Source: Heracleum sosnowskyi
Lineage: Eukaryota > Streptophyta > Magnoliopsida > Apiales > Apiaceae
DNA: 64,000 nucleotides
NCBI GenBank assembly: GCA_030848705.1
Contig: CM061243.1
Span: 8,333,044-8,397,043, forward strand
Reading direction: 5' to 3'
Part shown: one piece after another, positions 1-11,966 of the stretch
Numbering within the stretch: the first letter of the stretch is position 1
Layout of the letters: every line of letters starts with the position of its first letter
Made by a program: the position numbers and the translations under genes
Notes under the pieces: model-generated
The model's database searches: none
What the model saw: the letters and a program-made list of their open reading frames with translations, nothing else
What the model was told of the DNA's origin: nothing

Positions 1-35
1 AAGAATAGAGAATGAAGTATTCAAGATTGTAGTAC
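1..35 (+). mobile_element. Left fragment of split SIRE-like LTR A
   Basis: These bases match 22301-22335 of LTR B with one mismatch. They are the part of LTR A lying before the insertion point of the 36-13268 element; LTR A resumes at 13274. About 430 bp of the LTR start lies outside the window, judging by the length of LTR B. Bases 31-35 (AGTAC) are the left copy of the inner element's target duplication. Confidence 0.88.
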
Positions 36-1337
36 TGTTAGGTCCTGATAAGTTTGTAGAAGGGGGGTTGAATACAAACTATACCGTTTTATCGAATTTG
101 TCCTTTAAATGATTTAACTGTTTAGAACAAATTAATGCGGAATAAAAACTGAAACAATATTCAAGTTAAATAGAAACTCTATTAAACTTGAGGAGTGTTA
201 CAACTTTGATCACTGATTACAAAGAACTTAATAAAACAAATCTAGAATAAATTCGACATGAATTTATCTATTTTTGTAATAAAAAGGATCGAATACTAAG
301 AAGTAGTTCGATATAAAATCTAGGGATTATGATCCGCTAGAAAGCTAAAGCAGTACAAGAGATACAATTCTTATGAATTAAATGTTGAAGAACAATCAAG
401 AATTAAATCTCTTTCGAATTTTATAGCTTGACAGTTGAAGAAGTAATGAAGAGAGAATGAAATATTTGTTGCTGTCTTTACTTCTGTGTTAACTGATATC
501 TAGAATGTCAACTGCCTTGTATTCCTTTATACAAACCACTTGTTCCTTTTCTTCACGCGCCAATCCACTGCAGAAAGTAATTGGAAGACTTTCTGGAAAA
601 CTAACAAATTTGCCTTGGAAGACAATCGGGAAGACAAGCCAATGTACTTGGAAGACATTCGGGAAGACAAGGGAATGGCCTAGGAAGACTTTCGGGAAGA
701 CAGCCTTGGTAGTCTTCCTAGTTCAAAGAACTAAGTCTTCCTAGTTCAATCCTAAGTCTTCCTAGTTCAAATATATTCTAATTTAAATAATTAACTAAAT
801 AAATTATGTATTAAATTAATTCTTTGCAGAATTAAATTAATAAATAATATACTTAATAATATTAATTATTTATAAGAGAATAAATAGAATTAGTTGACTT
901 CTCAATTAATTCCAGAATCACTTAAAACTTAGATAAATAACAAACAAAATAGTACGTTGACACTCGATGCACTGTCTGGTTCATGAGTGACTAACGACAA
1001 TGTCTGTTCTTTATCTATTTAACTTTAAGCAGTGATTCACTACCTTCTCATTCAAGAACTCCGTAATCAGTATCTTTTTCTGTCACCACTTGAAATCTCT
1101 GTCACTTTAATAAATCCACTGAGCTTGAATACTTCATTGAGGCTTGATCAATAAATTGAGCTTCTTTCAATGTAGAATCACTTCAAGTCTGTAGATGACT
1201 TTAATCTTCATTCTTTGACAGATATAACCTTCTGAGATTCCTGTGACAATTGATTTTTATTATTTACTTATTACATCTTAATTAAAGTTGAGTAGAATCC
1301 TCGGTGTTTACAAATAGGCCTGGACATATGCCTTTCA
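36..1337 (-). repeat. 3' LTR of inner SIRE element
   Basis: This 1302-bp LTR is TG..CA bounded and matches 11967-13268 without a difference that I could find. Roughly 585-765 it holds a dense array of GGAAGAC and the reverse GTCTTCC, often extended by CGGGAAGAC or CTTCCTAGT. These can pair into hairpins. A 79-codon open frame at 505-744 exists only because of this repeat and is not regarded as a gene. Confidence 0.95.
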
Positions 1338-1602
1338 ATCTCCCCCTATTTGTTTGTTAGACAATAACAACCAAATACCTCTAGAGGATAACTCAACTAA
1401 AACAAGAAAAGATAAGACTTTTAAGAGCCAAGCAAATAATAAAAAGTTTCTGGATTAAATATAACAATTTCCAGATTCAAACAGTAAAGATAAATACAAG
1501 ATAGATGTTCCTCTAGACTGAACATATGAATACATTTCCCTATCTTGATTTACCTAGCTCTAAACATATAACATTTACAAATGAGCTAAACCTATCATGC
1601 CT
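1338..1602 (-). other. Polypurine tract and 3' untranslated part of inner SIRE element
   Basis: On the minus strand the bases next to the 3' LTR read AGGGGGAGAT (1338-1347), a typical polypurine tract for plus-strand DNA priming. The rest of the stretch, between the env-like stop and the tract, has no coding potential that I can see. Confidence 0.85.
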
Positions 1603-4600
1603 TCAGTCTCTAATTTCACCTTCTTCAGCTTCTTGCAAGGTGACTAGAAGATCTTTGTCAAGGACACGATCACTTTCAGAAACTACACCACTTGGCATTA
1701 CTGGTTGAGTGGTGATCTTCTTCAATCTATTCTTCATTTGAGCATACCTTGGAATTTTCTCCGTGCAGTAGTCTGAAATCATATCAGCAACTTCAGACTT
1801 TTCTACAGAAGCAAACCCAGAAGTTCTAAGAAGATTCTCCAGCTTCACCAGTTGCATAGCAGTCTGTAGCTTCATGGAATCAGGATCCAGCCTCACAGTT
1901 TCTAAAGTTGTACCTCTGTAGATTTTGACTTCATAAGGAAAATGTACAACTTGAGGACTGGCCTTCATAGCAGAATCTCTCAGCCGGTCATATAGAAGCT
2001 CATTCAAGCAAGAAGATCTCTTTACTTTACTCATCAGAATCCACAATTCGGATAGAGATCTTCTTTGTAGGAGGTCAAGAGAAATGGTGAATGACCCTTC
2101 AAGAGCACTTGAGACATAAATGAACAGTTCTTGCCTCACTTGATCAAATGCAGACGTAATCCTTAAGATATCTTCCTTCAATGCCTTCATGTATAATGAA
2201 TTGTCTGGATTAACAGTTCTGATCTTCTCAAGCAGCTTCAGAAAAGTAACATCATTGTTTGTGCCTCTCTGAGGGATATCAAACATCTCCCTTGCCTTAT
2301 CCCACTTGCTTCCTTGCTTCATCCTAACATCCAATCTCCTTTCCTTGACATGAATACTATGAAGACGTTGTTTGTCTTCATGTTCAGCCTTTTGAATCTT
2401 TAGCTTCTGAGATATGATGTTGGAGACCTCGGCATTCTCATCCTCCTTTCTCCTTAGCTCCGCCTGCTGTTTCTTCAACTCCTTCTGAAACAAAGGGTCA
2501 GGTGTATATAGATCAGCTTCATCCTCCCAATCCTCAAAGTTTGCTGCCTCCTCAACCTCCTCCTCACCAAAAGCTTCTTCAGGTATGGTCTTCTCAAGAT
2601 CACCAGATGTGTCATAATGGAAGTCATCCTGTTCACCATGGTAGTAGTAGGCATCATCAAAGACAGTATCCTCCAATGATTGTTTACCTTTTCCCTTATC
2701 CTTTCCAGAAGCTCCTCCAGCTTCTCTATTTCCTCCTTCTTTCTCCTTCTCCCCCTTAGTTGAGGAATCCTCTACAGTTCGAGCTGTGGAAGCCCTAGGA
2801 TTCACCTCAGTTGTTCTCCTTATCTCTCCTCTTTCTCTTTCATTTCCTCCTTCCTCAGCATCATCATCCTCATCAACATCTCCCTCAAAGAATGTTCTTT
2901 GCTCTGCAGAAGGTTGATGTGATTCCTTGATCATGTTGTATAGGTGCTTCATCCCTTCATTCAGATGCTCCATTCCTCCCTCAATCCTAGATATCCTTTG
3001 TTCATTAAACCTCTGGTTTTCATCAGATGTTTGCAGAATGAAGTCCACCTTGGTAGAAATAGCAGCAATCTCCTTGACACTCTCTGATATCTGAGCATTT
3101 GACATTGAAAGATCAGAGATGTCTGAAGCCACCAGTACTTGAGATTGTTGGATCGAATTCAGCCTCGGGAGTAAATTATTCTTCAATCCTTCCAGGTCAT
3201 CTTTCACAGTACCCAGCTGATTTGATACAGAGGTGGTAGATTGAGCAACCACTTGTGCTTTAAGAAGATTGTTCTCAGCCTGGGTTTCTTGTAACTTCCT
3301 TTGTAGATCAGCTAGCTGGTTCAACAAAGCAGTGTTTGTGTCAGTGTGTGCACTCACCTCAATTGCTCTCAGTGGTGTTTCACTCAACTCCCGTGCTTGT
3401 GTTTCACTCGGTGTTTGATTCATATCTCTCACCACTAACTGTCTGTCAAGAATCTCAGTAGATGTACCTGCAGGAAAAATCACCCTAGCCCCTTCAAGAG
3501 AGGTCAGTGATGGTGCAATGGGAGTTCGCAATTCCCGATCCCTGATTGAGTCTGTCAAAATATTTGACATTGTATACTGAATTTCTTCAGGGACAGACTC
3601 ATCAAGTTGCCTTTCACTTTCTCCAGTATAAACTGCGAGTGAAAAATCCCTTAGGGGAGCCAGAGATGTTCCCTCTGGGAGGGGAGAAAATGATTCTATT
3701 TGAGTTGGCGAAGAATCAGATTTTCCCTCAGATGCCTGTGAAGGCACTTCTACCGTAACTATGGTAGGCACTGTTTCAAAGTCAAAAGTAAAGTGCTCTC
3801 CTGACATGGTGTCCTGAGTGTCATCTAGATGGATATCTTCTCCCATTGTGAGTAATGGGAGTGTGCTTGACTCAGTACAAGATGCCATGGCCCGATGGCG
3901 AATTTCAATAGATCCACCCTGTTGAGAGGATGTCTCCAGAGACTGTGTAGTGGCCATATCAATGTCCATATCCTTTTGAGAGGATACAGATGGGCTAACA
4001 GTTGTCTCCCTATAGGTTTTTCTTTTCTTTAAGGGTGGAGACAGAGCTGTGGGAACACTCATTTCAGCTATATCACTAACATTTCTTGAACTGGTTTGTA
4101 CATTAGGCTCAGGTGGTGTTTCAGGAGTGTTTGACTCTCTGTTTGGCTCTATGACCTGGGTCAGAGACTGTGGATCTACAATCTCTGGGTCAGCCCTAAC
4201 AACCACTTGGGTTTCAATTGAAGTACCAGAAGAAGAACCAAAGTTAGGAATAACTACCTGTAGTGGAACTGGATGGGGTTCGGGAACTTGTTCACCAAAG
4301 ATAGGAAGATTAATGAATTGTCTCATGAATGGTGAAACAAGAACAGGTATATTAAGGAATTTGGATGAGACATCAAGTCTGGTGTAGAATTTGGTGTCTG
4401 TGGTTGGAGAGGTTTCAAATCTAGCTTCTCGAAACAGTTCTACCTGCTCAGCAGTGAGAAGATGATTAATGATAAGAGTTAGAAAGCGAGGGTACCAACA
4501 CCTTACTTTCACACCATTATCAGAATCTCTCCTAGAGTGAGCAAGCCTGTTGAGCAAAATGTTCCACGGAATCTCAGCAAAGTTCAATCTACGACCAAAT

Positions 4601-5103
4601 ACTATAGCATAGGCAATATATTGATTAAGACTGGTAATGCAATGAAAGTTTGTTTTTGTGCAGTTACCAAATACCCTAGCTATAGTATCAAAGAACAGAT
4701 CCCATTCCCTTACAACAAAAGTTTTTGACAATTTCACCATTTGAAAGGGACCCTGATAATGAATATTCACAAAGAACTGTGTTAACTCATCATCAGTGGG
4801 TAATGGATCAAACCTGTCCTTTGGAAAATGCAACACATCACAAAATAAATCAAAAGTAACTGTATATTGCTGGTTGAGAATATTGAAAGTAAAAGATTTT
4901 GAATCTCCAGCAATAACAGCACTTGAACACAACATCCGTAATGGATCAATTTTCAGAAGTGCATTAGCACAAATAGCATAACTAACACAAGTATTGCTAT
5001 TTAAAAATTGAATCCATGGTCTGAAACGTTCCACTTTACACCTAGACGGATCAAAATACCCAACAAAATTATTTAAAACTAATTCAAAATTATTAGGATC
5101 CAT
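1603..5103 (-). CDS. Env-like third ORF of SIRE element (1166 aa)
   Basis: This is an uninterrupted 1166-residue ORF downstream of pol, in the position where SIRE-type elements carry an envelope-like gene. Its function is unknown. The first ~290 residues look globular and resemble a domain common in plant retroelement third ORFs. A Pro/Ser/Thr-rich low-complexity part follows, with a basic KKRK cluster near residue 360. Residues ~585-735 show Leu/Ile heptads suggesting coiled coil. Then comes an acidic run (DEDDDAEE, ~743) and a Lys/Glu-rich part around 880-990. I see no clear signal peptide or membrane segment, so an envelope role is not supported by sequence. A decayed relative is at 19949-20614 in the outer element. 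Codon 1 is the first ATG after an AT-rich non-coding leader. Confidence 0.85.
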   Translation of the reverse strand: MDPNNFELVLNNFVGYFDPSRCKVERFRPWIQFLNSNTCVSYAICANALLKIDPLRMLCSSAVIAGDSKSFTFNILNQQYTVTFDLFCDVLHFPKDRFDPLPTDDELTQFFVNIHYQGPFQMVKLSKTFVVREWDLFFDTIARVFGNCTKTNFHCITSLNQYIAYAIVFGRRLNFAEIPWNILLNRLAHSRRDSDNGVKVRCWYPRFLTLIINHLLTAEQVELFREARFETSPTTDTKFYTRLDVSSKFLNIPVLVSPFMRQFINLPIFGEQVPEPHPVPLQVVIPNFGSSSGTSIETQVVVRADPEIVDPQSLTQVIEPNRESNTPETPPEPNVQTSSRNVSDIAEMSVPTALSPPLKKRKTYRETTVSPSVSSQKDMDIDMATTQSLETSSQQGGSIEIRHRAMASCTESSTLPLLTMGEDIHLDDTQDTMSGEHFTFDFETVPTIVTVEVPSQASEGKSDSSPTQIESFSPLPEGTSLAPLRDFSLAVYTGESERQLDESVPEEIQYTMSNILTDSIRDRELRTPIAPSLTSLEGARVIFPAGTSTEILDRQLVVRDMNQTPSETQARELSETPLRAIEVSAHTDTNTALLNQLADLQRKLQETQAENNLLKAQVVAQSTTSVSNQLGTVKDDLEGLKNNLLPRLNSIQQSQVLVASDISDLSMSNAQISESVKEIAAISTKVDFILQTSDENQRFNEQRISRIEGGMEHLNEGMKHLYNMIKESHQPSAEQRTFFEGDVDEDDDAEEGGNERERGEIRRTTEVNPRASTARTVEDSSTKGEKEKEGGNREAGGASGKDKGKGKQSLEDTVFDDAYYYHGEQDDFHYDTSGDLEKTIPEEAFGEEEVEEAANFEDWEDEADLYTPDPLFQKELKKQQAELRRKEDENAEVSNIISQKLKIQKAEHEDKQRLHSIHVKERRLDVRMKQGSKWDKAREMFDIPQRGTNNDVTFLKLLEKIRTVNPDNSLYMKALKEDILRITSAFDQVRQELFIYVSSALEGSFTISLDLLQRRSLSELWILMSKVKRSSCLNELLYDRLRDSAMKASPQVVHFPYEVKIYRGTTLETVRLDPDSMKLQTAMQLVKLENLLRTSGFASVEKSEVADMISDYCTEKIPRYAQMKNRLKKITTQPVMPSGVVSESDRVLDKDLLVTLQEAEEGEIRD

Positions 5104-6369
5104 TTTAAATAAAACAATAAAATTTTAATTAATTTAAATAAAAATAAAATTTTAGGGATTTTTAGAATTAATTAAAATTACTAAAATCCACAAAATTAAA
5201 TTTTATCAAAATTAATTAATTTTCAAATTTTAGATCCTAAAAATTCGAACTATACTTGGAAAATACAAATGAATTGGGTAAATGATTTCAAAAACCACAA
5301 AACCAGAGCACACAGTACCACACACACAGAACCCTTTTTGATCAGAAAAACACACAACTAACTTAAGCAAATCAAAAACATTCTATTCGAAATGAGAAAG
5401 AAAGGAAGAAAAAAAATGAGCAGCACTTCGACTTAAAAGATTTGATTTTAAGAGAATAGAAATGATTTGCTAAGTAAACACTTGAGCAAGGTTGTTTGAA
5501 GATCAGTGATTCTGCATAAAAAATGAGAATTCGAAAAGGGGGGTTTTGAAAAACTGAAAAACTGCTAAGGTAAAATGAATAGAAAAGTGCGTATGTACTG
5601 GTGTGTATCTATATATTTATATTAATAAAATAAACTGTAAAAGAAAGAATACTTACCGTTTTTTTTTTAAGATTGTACTGGGAAGACAATCGGGAAGACT
5701 TAGGATAGTCTTCCCGGTAGTCTTCCTAGTACAAACTAGAAAGTTTTCCGGAAAATAGAAAAACAGAAAAACAGAAAATAATAAATATATTTCTAAGTCT
5801 TCCCGATAGTCTTCCTAGTTCAAAAACTGGGAAGACTTAGGAAAAGACTTAAAAATACAAGGAAAAAACAAAACAAAACAAAACAAAACAAACAAAAAAA
5901 AACAAAAACTAAAAATTCTTAGTTTTCCCGGTAGTCTTCCTAGTGTAAAACTGGGAAGACTTAGGAAAAATTCAGAATTTAATTCGAATATTTACAGAAA
6001 ATGCTGAATAACTTAGAAAAATGCATGAAAAATATATAAAATTCTAGAAAAATTCACAGAAAATTCCATAAATCCTAGAAAAATATACAGAATATTAGAA
6101 ATGCATAAAATTAATATAAACTTGCAGAAAAATTCAGACAACAGTATTTACAATCTGAAAAATATCTAAATAATTCTAAATAAATATATTTTCAATAAAA
6201 ATACATTTCTCCACTTAAAAAATATGAGAAAAATATTTTTAAAGAAAATAAAATATTCAGAGCTATTTAAATACACAAGCATGTACTATTAAATGAGAAT
6301 TAGCAGCAAATATTAGTTAAATGACAAGAGAAAATGAATTTTGAAATAACAAACCTGACAGATATATTG
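5104..6369 (-). other. Pol-to-env spacer with inverted motif arrays
   Basis: This AT-rich non-coding spacer lies between the pol stop and the env-like start. At about 5684-5965 it holds repeated GGGAAGAC and GTCTTCCC units in both orientations. One pair of arms (about 5687-5735) could form a long hairpin. The same motif fills the LTRs at 585-765. An A-rich run with AAAAC repeats lies at 5865-5910. No splice sites or ORF were identified. Confidence 0.7.
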
Positions 6370-9300
6370 TTAATCACTAAGACTGTTTAACATACCCAAT
6401 TTACCAACTAACTTGATAAATGTGGATTCGTCAACAGATTTAGTGAATATATCTGCAGTCTGTTCTTCTGTGGGTACAAAATGTAACTCCACAGTTCCAT
6501 TCATGACATGCTCTCTGATAAAATGATACCTGATATCAATGTGCTTCGTTCTCGAGTGCTGCACAGGGTTGTTGGAGATTGCTATGGCACTTGTATTATC
6601 ACAAAATATGGGAATTTTGTCTAATGCAAAGCCATAGTCCTTTAATTGATTCCGTATCCATAAGATCTGAGCACAACAGCTTCCAGCAGCAATATATTCA
6701 GCTTCTGCTGTAGAATTGGAAACTGTTTGCTGTTTCTTGCTATACCAGGAAATCAACCTACCTCCTAGGAATTGACAACTCCCAGAGGTACTCTTTCTAT
6801 CCACAACACTACCTGCATAATCAGAATCTGTATATCCAACAAGATTAAAACCAGAATCTTTAGGGTACCAGATACCTAGATTAGGTGTACCCTTAAGATA
6901 TCTCAAGATTCTTTTCACAGCAACGAGATGAACATCTCTAGGGTCCGCTTGGAACCTTGCACACAAGCATGTAGCATACATAATATCTGGTCTACTAGCA
7001 GTAAGATAGAGTAAGGAGCCAATCATACCTCTGTAGCTTGTAACATCTACCTTGATAGATTTGTCAGAAGCTCCAAGTTTGATTCCTGTTGAAGATGGAG
7101 TCCTTGCTGATGCTGAATCCTCCATATGATACTTCTTGAGGAGTTCTTTGAGATACTTGGATTGACAAATAAATATACCATTTGACCTTTGACTTACTTG
7201 CAATCCAAGAAAGAACTTCAGCTCACCCATCATACTCATTTCAAACTTACTCTGCATTAGCTCAGCAAATCTCTTACAGAGATTATCATTAGTAGACCCA
7301 AATATGATGTCATCCACATAGACTTGGACTAATATCATATCACTTTTGTGTTTCTTTGAAAAAAGAGTTTTGTCTATGATACCTCTAACAAAACCATTTT
7401 CTAAAAGAAAACCAGAGAGAGTGTCATACCATTTTCTTGGGGCTTGTTTGAGACCATAGATAGCCTTGAAGAGAAAGTACACAAAGTCCAGCAGCTCCTG
7501 ATTTTCAAAGCCAGGGGGCTGTTCCACATACACTTCTTCATCAAGTTCACCATTCAGGAATGCACTCTTAACATCCATTTGATAGACTTTAAAATTGGAA
7601 TAAGCAGCAAATGCTAAGAACATCCTGATGGCCTCAAGTCTAGCCACTGGTGCATAGGTTTCATCATAATCAATGCCTTCAGCTTGAGAATACCCTTGTG
7701 CAACCAGTCTTGCCTTGTTCCTTGTAACAATGCCATCCTCATCTAGCTTGTTCCTGTATACCCATCTAGTACCAACTACTTTCTTGTTCTTTGGCCTGGG
7801 TACCAGCTTCCAGACTTGCTGTTGTTCAAATTGATTGAGTTCATCTTGCATAGCAATCACCCAATCTGGATCAGTCAGTGCTTCCTCAGTTTTCTTTGGC
7901 TCCATTTTAGATAGAAATGCTGAGAAAAGACATTCATTCTGAGAAGCTCTTCTAGTTTTAACTCCAACATCTGGATCACCAATGATCAACTCAAAAGGAT
8001 GAGCTCTATTCCAAACAGTCTGTCTTGGAAGATTTGATCTTGATGATTCACCTTGAAATTCACTTTGATGTTGTGAGTGACTAGCTGATCCTTCATTTGC
8101 TCCCCCTGAGTTGTTGCCTGTTTGCCTTGATGATCCTTCTCCAGTGCTGGTGGTATCTCCATTGTTACCAGTGTTTCCACCACCATCACCAGGATCATTA
8201 TCATCATTGTTATTATCATCACCAGCAATAACTTCAGGTGGGGCTTCATCATCTGATTCTGAGTCTGGCAAGTTATCAAACTTCAGCTCTTCAGATGAAT
8301 CTTCTTTTTGGATATTGGGGAACTTAGTGTCATCAAAAGTAACATTGACACTTTCCTTTACTGTGTGACTGCCAACCACATAAACCCTGTAAGATCTTCT
8401 GGAATAACCAACAAAAATAGCTTCTTGTGCCTTTGCCTCAAACTTGCCACGTTTAACATTTTCATCTAAAAGCACAAAGCATTTTGCTCCAAATACATGA
8501 AAGTACTTGACAGTTGGTTTCTTGTTGTTCATGATCTCATACGGAGTCTTCATTAGGTCTTTGTTGATTAAAGTTCGATTCTGAGTATAACAAGCTGTAT
8601 TCGCTGCTTCAGCCCAAAAGTACATTGGAAGTTTGGACTCACTTAACATAGTCCTAGCAGCTTCAATCAATGTACGATTCTTTCTTTCCACTACTCCATT
8701 TTGTTGAGGAGTTCTAGGGGCAGAATACTGTCTTGTTATTCCTTTATCAGCACAAAAGTCATTTAAAATGGCATTCTTGAATTCTGTACCATTATCTGAC
8801 CTTATGGCTCTAACAGGGAATCTAGAATCCAGCTCAATCAACTTCACATGGCCAATCACCAGAAATGGGGTCTCATCCTTGGAATGTAGGAATAAAACCC
8901 ATGTATATTTTGAATAGTCATCAACAATCACAAGTGCATATTGTTTCTTTGACATGGACATCACATTAACTGGACCAAACAAATCCATGTGCAGTAGCTG
9001 AAGAGGTTCAGTTATTGATGATGTGTCAGTGCCCTTGTGAGAAGCTTTCTTTGACTTTCCCTTCTGACATGCCTCACACAGTCCTTCCTGTGTAAATTCC
9101 ATCTGAGGCAAACCTCTAACTAATTCCCTCTTGACTAAAGAGTTCATAGTTTTGAAGTTAAGGTGAGACATCTTCTTGTGCCATAGCCAACTATCATCTG
9201 ATGAAGCTTTAGCATAAAAACAATTAACTTCATCTTTGAATCCCGAGTTCAGATCAGCTATGAACAGACCACCTTTCCTTACTCCTTGAAGAGCAGGCTT

Positions 9301-9645
9301 TCCATTCTTCTTGTGAGTAATCTGACACTTCTCTCTTTCAAAGGAAACAGCATATCCTCTGTCACAGAACTGACTGATGCTGAGAAGATTGAACGTCAGA
9401 CCTTCCACAAATGAAACATCTTCAATGATAACATTTCCGTACTTCAAACAGCCATATCCTTTCGTAATTCCCTTGCTGTTATCTCCAAAGGTAACTACTG
9501 GGCCAGCTTTCACAACCACATCTGATAGCAGGGCTCTATCTCCGGTCATATGCCTTGAACAGCCACTGTCAAGAATCCACATAACACGGTTTACCTGTTT
9601 AACTCCCTGCAATATCAGATTGATTAGTCCTTCCTCGGAGCCCAA
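6370..9645 (-). CDS. pol: Copia pol polyprotein of inner SIRE element
   Basis: This polyprotein runs to about 1091 codons. Near the start is aspartic protease ([12 protein letters not shown], residues ~25-36). Next come the GAG-pre-integrase/zinc region ([11 protein letters not shown], then CEACQKGKS) and the integrase core with [15 protein letters not shown] and the [13 protein letters not shown] glutamate. Reverse transcriptase follows, with VYVDDIIFG near residue 773. RNase H comes last (YTDSDYAGS near 937, AEAEY). No internal stop is seen. The open frame has no ATG before protease; it begins in the overlap with gag, in a frame one base back from gag. Expression therefore probably needs a -1 frame change at or near 9645-9624, or else a single-base lesion separates the two. 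The C-terminal ADIFTK motif is complete. Confidence 0.93.
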   Translation of the reverse strand: MGSEEGLINLILQGVKQVNRVMWILDSGCSRHMTGDRALLSDVVVKAGPVVTFGDNSKGITKGYGCLKYGNVIIEDVSFVEGLTFNLLSISQFCDRGYAVSFEREKCQITHKKNGKPALQGVRKGGLFIADLNSGFKDEVNCFYAKASSDDSWLWHKKMSHLNFKTMNSLVKRELVRGLPQMEFTQEGLCEACQKGKSKKASHKGTDTSSITEPLQLLHMDLFGPVNVMSMSKKQYALVIVDDYSKYTWVLFLHSKDETPFLVIGHVKLIELDSRFPVRAIRSDNGTEFKNAILNDFCADKGITRQYSAPRTPQQNGVVERKNRTLIEAARTMLSESKLPMYFWAEAANTACYTQNRTLINKDLMKTPYEIMNNKKPTVKYFHVFGAKCFVLLDENVKRGKFEAKAQEAIFVGYSRRSYRVYVVGSHTVKESVNVTFDDTKFPNIQKEDSSEELKFDNLPDSESDDEAPPEVIAGDDNNNDDNDPGDGGGNTGNNGDTTSTGEGSSRQTGNNSGGANEGSASHSQHQSEFQGESSRSNLPRQTVWNRAHPFELIIGDPDVGVKTRRASQNECLFSAFLSKMEPKKTEEALTDPDWVIAMQDELNQFEQQQVWKLVPRPKNKKVVGTRWVYRNKLDEDGIVTRNKARLVAQGYSQAEGIDYDETYAPVARLEAIRMFLAFAAYSNFKVYQMDVKSAFLNGELDEEVYVEQPPGFENQELLDFVYFLFKAIYGLKQAPRKWYDTLSGFLLENGFVRGIIDKTLFSKKHKSDMILVQVYVDDIIFGSTNDNLCKRFAELMQSKFEMSMMGELKFFLGLQVSQRSNGIFICQSKYLKELLKKYHMEDSASARTPSSTGIKLGASDKSIKVDVTSYRGMIGSLLYLTASRPDIMYATCLCARFQADPRDVHLVAVKRILRYLKGTPNLGIWYPKDSGFNLVGYTDSDYAGSVVDRKSTSGSCQFLGGRLISWYSKKQQTVSNSTAEAEYIAAGSCCAQILWIRNQLKDYGFALDKIPIFCDNTSAIAISNNPVQHSRTKHIDIRYHFIREHVMNGTVELHFVPTEEQTADIFTKSVDESTFIKLVGKLGMLNSLSD

Positions 9646-11864
9646 AATTGATTGGGTCCGGCATACTTAAAGAACTGGCCTTTGTCAGGCAAAACAACAT
9701 TTCTAACTAAAACTACTTCATCCTCTTTCACATAAGAGCGTTTCCATTTATAACCAGCCTTGACACATTTCTGAGTAGGCTTAGGGATAAATGAATCCAC
9801 TCTAGTCTGAGGAGGACTAGTAGTCTTTGTTTTAACATGCTTCTTATTATTAACATGTTGACGTGGAGCAGTCTTATCACTAGATACATGCTTTTTATTA
9901 AAGAAAGCATACATAACATTAAAAGCACAAGACATACAATTACTCACACCACATGCTTTATGAGAAGAATTAATAGCAGGCATGTTAGTTCTACAGTTGT
10001 TTTGATCCAATTTATGGATATCTGATTTGGTCTTTTTAGTTGTAGCAACTTTGACTGGAATATCAGATACACACTTTTTGGATTTCTCAGCTTCTAAGGC
10101 AACATCTTCTTCATGAATCTCCTCAGCAATAATGATAGAAGATTCATTCAGAGGCTCTGCCTCAGACTCCTTACAGAAGGGTGTTTTAATACCCTTAAGA
10201 ATATAAGGAACAGCCTTTCCTTCTTCTCTGACCCTACAAGGTGTATTAATACCAAGCAATCCTATAGCCTCATTATAATCATAACCTATACTGACATGAT
10301 TACCAACAGCTTGCTTATTGAGAATTTCTTTAGCAGTCTTACAAGAACTGAAATAAGCATTAGCTTTAGTCTTCAGCTCACTAATCTCTTTCTTAAGAAT
10401 GGTTTCCAGTTGAATATAACATTTAACCCTATTCTCCAGAAAAGCAATTTTCTCATTAAGTTCATCCTGATTAACATGCACAAGTTTCAAATCTTTTAAT
10501 TCCTTTTCAAGATTTGTGTTTAAAAGATTTATTCTATCATTTTCAGTGCGTGCACAACTTATGGTGCCACCAAGATGATAAATCATTTCAGCATCAGTAA
10601 AGGTTACCTCTGACATGTATCTGGATGAAGTGCTTTCCTCTTTAGCCATTAAAGCAAGGTTCCCAATCTCACCTGCTTCTTCATCACTGTCAGTGTCATC
10701 CCAACTCTTTCCCTCAGCAACATAGGCCTTCCCAATCTTGTTCTTCTTGCTAGAATCAAATGTGTTTCTAGTCACTTGCTTTGGCTTTCTGCACTCAGTA
10801 GCAAAGTGACCCAACTCATTGCAATTGTAGCATCTGATTATACTCCTTTCCACAGTTCCAGTTTTGTAGCCACCCCTTGTGCCACTTGAAGATGAAGATC
10901 CACCTCTCTGAAATCTGGGTCTGAACTTAAGATTGGGATTCCTCTTGAATCTAAACTTCCCAAACTTTCTGACTATCAAAGCCAAATCACCATCCTCCAG
11001 CTGATCAAGTTCTTCCAAAGAATAGAAGTCACCACCAGATTGATCAATGGATGTTAATCCATATTCAGCATCAATAACATTCATGTGAGAACTGGAAGGT
11101 TGAACAGCCTTCACTTCCAGTTTCTGTGGGACTTCAGCAGCCAATGCAGTGGAGGTACCAACAATCCTTCCAGTTCCATACAGCTCCTTCTGTTGAATCT
11201 GCTCCAGCTCATAGGTCTTCAAGACACCATACAATCTTTCCAAAGCAAGCTCATTCATGTCTCTTGCTTCTCTAATAGCAGATATCTTGTGCTCCAAATG
11301 AGGTGGAAGTGTAAGAAGGAACTTCTTGTTAATCTCCTTGTTGGTGTAGTGCTTCCCATTGAGATTCAGATCATTGATTAATTTGTTGTATCTCTCAAAA
11401 ACCTGAGAGATACCTTCACCAGGGTTTGATCTGAAATGCTCATATTGTGAAGTGAGAATTTCCAGCATATTCTCCCTAACCTCTTCAGTCCCCTCATTGA
11501 TTATCTCTATGGTTCCCCAAATATGTTTGGCAGTTTCACAATTTAGGACATGATTGTGCATGATAGGATCAAGACTCTCAATAAGGATCAACTGAAGACA
11601 TGAATCCAAGGTAACATCCTCTTTCTCATCAGGAGTGTATTCCTTGGGATCTTTAGGGTACATTCTAGCAGCCCTAGTCACAACATTATCCTCAACAACT
11701 TCAGGATCAATAATCATAGGGAGTTTGGGACCACTCTTCAGCACATCCAAGTATTTAGGATTTGCAACCTTAAGAAATAGGAGCATTTTCTTCTTCCACA
11801 TTGGATAATGCTCCTTGCTGAATATTGGGATTTTAACTGTCCCCACTTTCTGTGTAGTAGACAT
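9624..11864 (-). CDS. gag: Copia gag protein of inner SIRE element
   Basis: This is a 746-residue Gag that would form the virus-like particle and bind element RNA. The N-terminal half has the copia gag pattern ([11 protein letters not shown], later [17 protein letters not shown]). A CCHC zinc knuckle, [14 protein letters not shown], lies near residue 343. Past it the protein is long and Lys-rich, with a predicted helical part at ~455-500, as is usual for SIRE gag. The start ATG at 11864 lies about 100 bp inside the primer binding site. The stop at 9624 overlaps the pol frame by 22 bp. The matching decayed gag of the outer element is at about 14940-15900. Confidence 0.92.
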   Translation of the reverse strand: MSTTQKVGTVKIPIFSKEHYPMWKKKMLLFLKVANPKYLDVLKSGPKLPMIIDPEVVEDNVVTRAARMYPKDPKEYTPDEKEDVTLDSCLQLILIESLDPIMHNHVLNCETAKHIWGTIEIINEGTEEVRENMLEILTSQYEHFRSNPGEGISQVFERYNKLINDLNLNGKHYTNKEINKKFLLTLPPHLEHKISAIREARDMNELALERLYGVLKTYELEQIQQKELYGTGRIVGTSTALAAEVPQKLEVKAVQPSSSHMNVIDAEYGLTSIDQSGGDFYSLEELDQLEDGDLALIVRKFGKFRFKRNPNLKFRPRFQRGGSSSSSGTRGGYKTGTVERSIIRCYNCNELGHFATECRKPKQVTRNTFDSSKKNKIGKAYVAEGKSWDDTDSDEEAGEIGNLALMAKEESTSSRYMSEVTFTDAEMIYHLGGTISCARTENDRINLLNTNLEKELKDLKLVHVNQDELNEKIAFLENRVKCYIQLETILKKEISELKTKANAYFSSCKTAKEILNKQAVGNHVSIGYDYNEAIGLLGINTPCRVREEGKAVPYILKGIKTPFCKESEAEPLNESSIIIAEEIHEEDVALEAEKSKKCVSDIPVKVATTKKTKSDIHKLDQNNCRTNMPAINSSHKACGVSNCMSCAFNVMYAFFNKKHVSSDKTAPRQHVNNKKHVKTKTTSPPQTRVDSFIPKPTQKCVKAGYKWKRSYVKEDEVVLVRNVVLPDKGQFFKYAGPNQFWAPRKD

Positions 11865-11966
11865 CTTTTGAGATTTTTAGAAAAATAAAATTCAGAGTTA
11901 AGAAAAAAAAATCTCAAACAATTGGATCTTTGATTAGTATATCAATCAAAAGGCTCTGATGCCAAT
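11865..11966 (-). promoter_or_regulatory. Leader and primer binding site of inner SIRE element
   Basis: Read on the minus strand, the bases next to the 5' LTR are ATTGGCATCAGAGCC (11952-11966). This is one base off the initiator-Met tRNA primer site TTGGTATCAGAGC used by most plant copia elements. About 85 bp of leader then precede the gag ATG. Confidence 0.88.

Noticed and set aside
505..744. 79-codon ORF, repeated exactly at 12436-12675
   Set aside because: It lies inside both LTRs and its length comes from the GGAAGAC array. The exact repeat only reflects LTR identity.
8111..8368. Plus-strand ORF opposite pol, and similar antisense ORFs at 4049-4387, 10113-10499 and 50453-50749
   Set aside because: They are antisense shadows of the long gag, pol and env-like frames.
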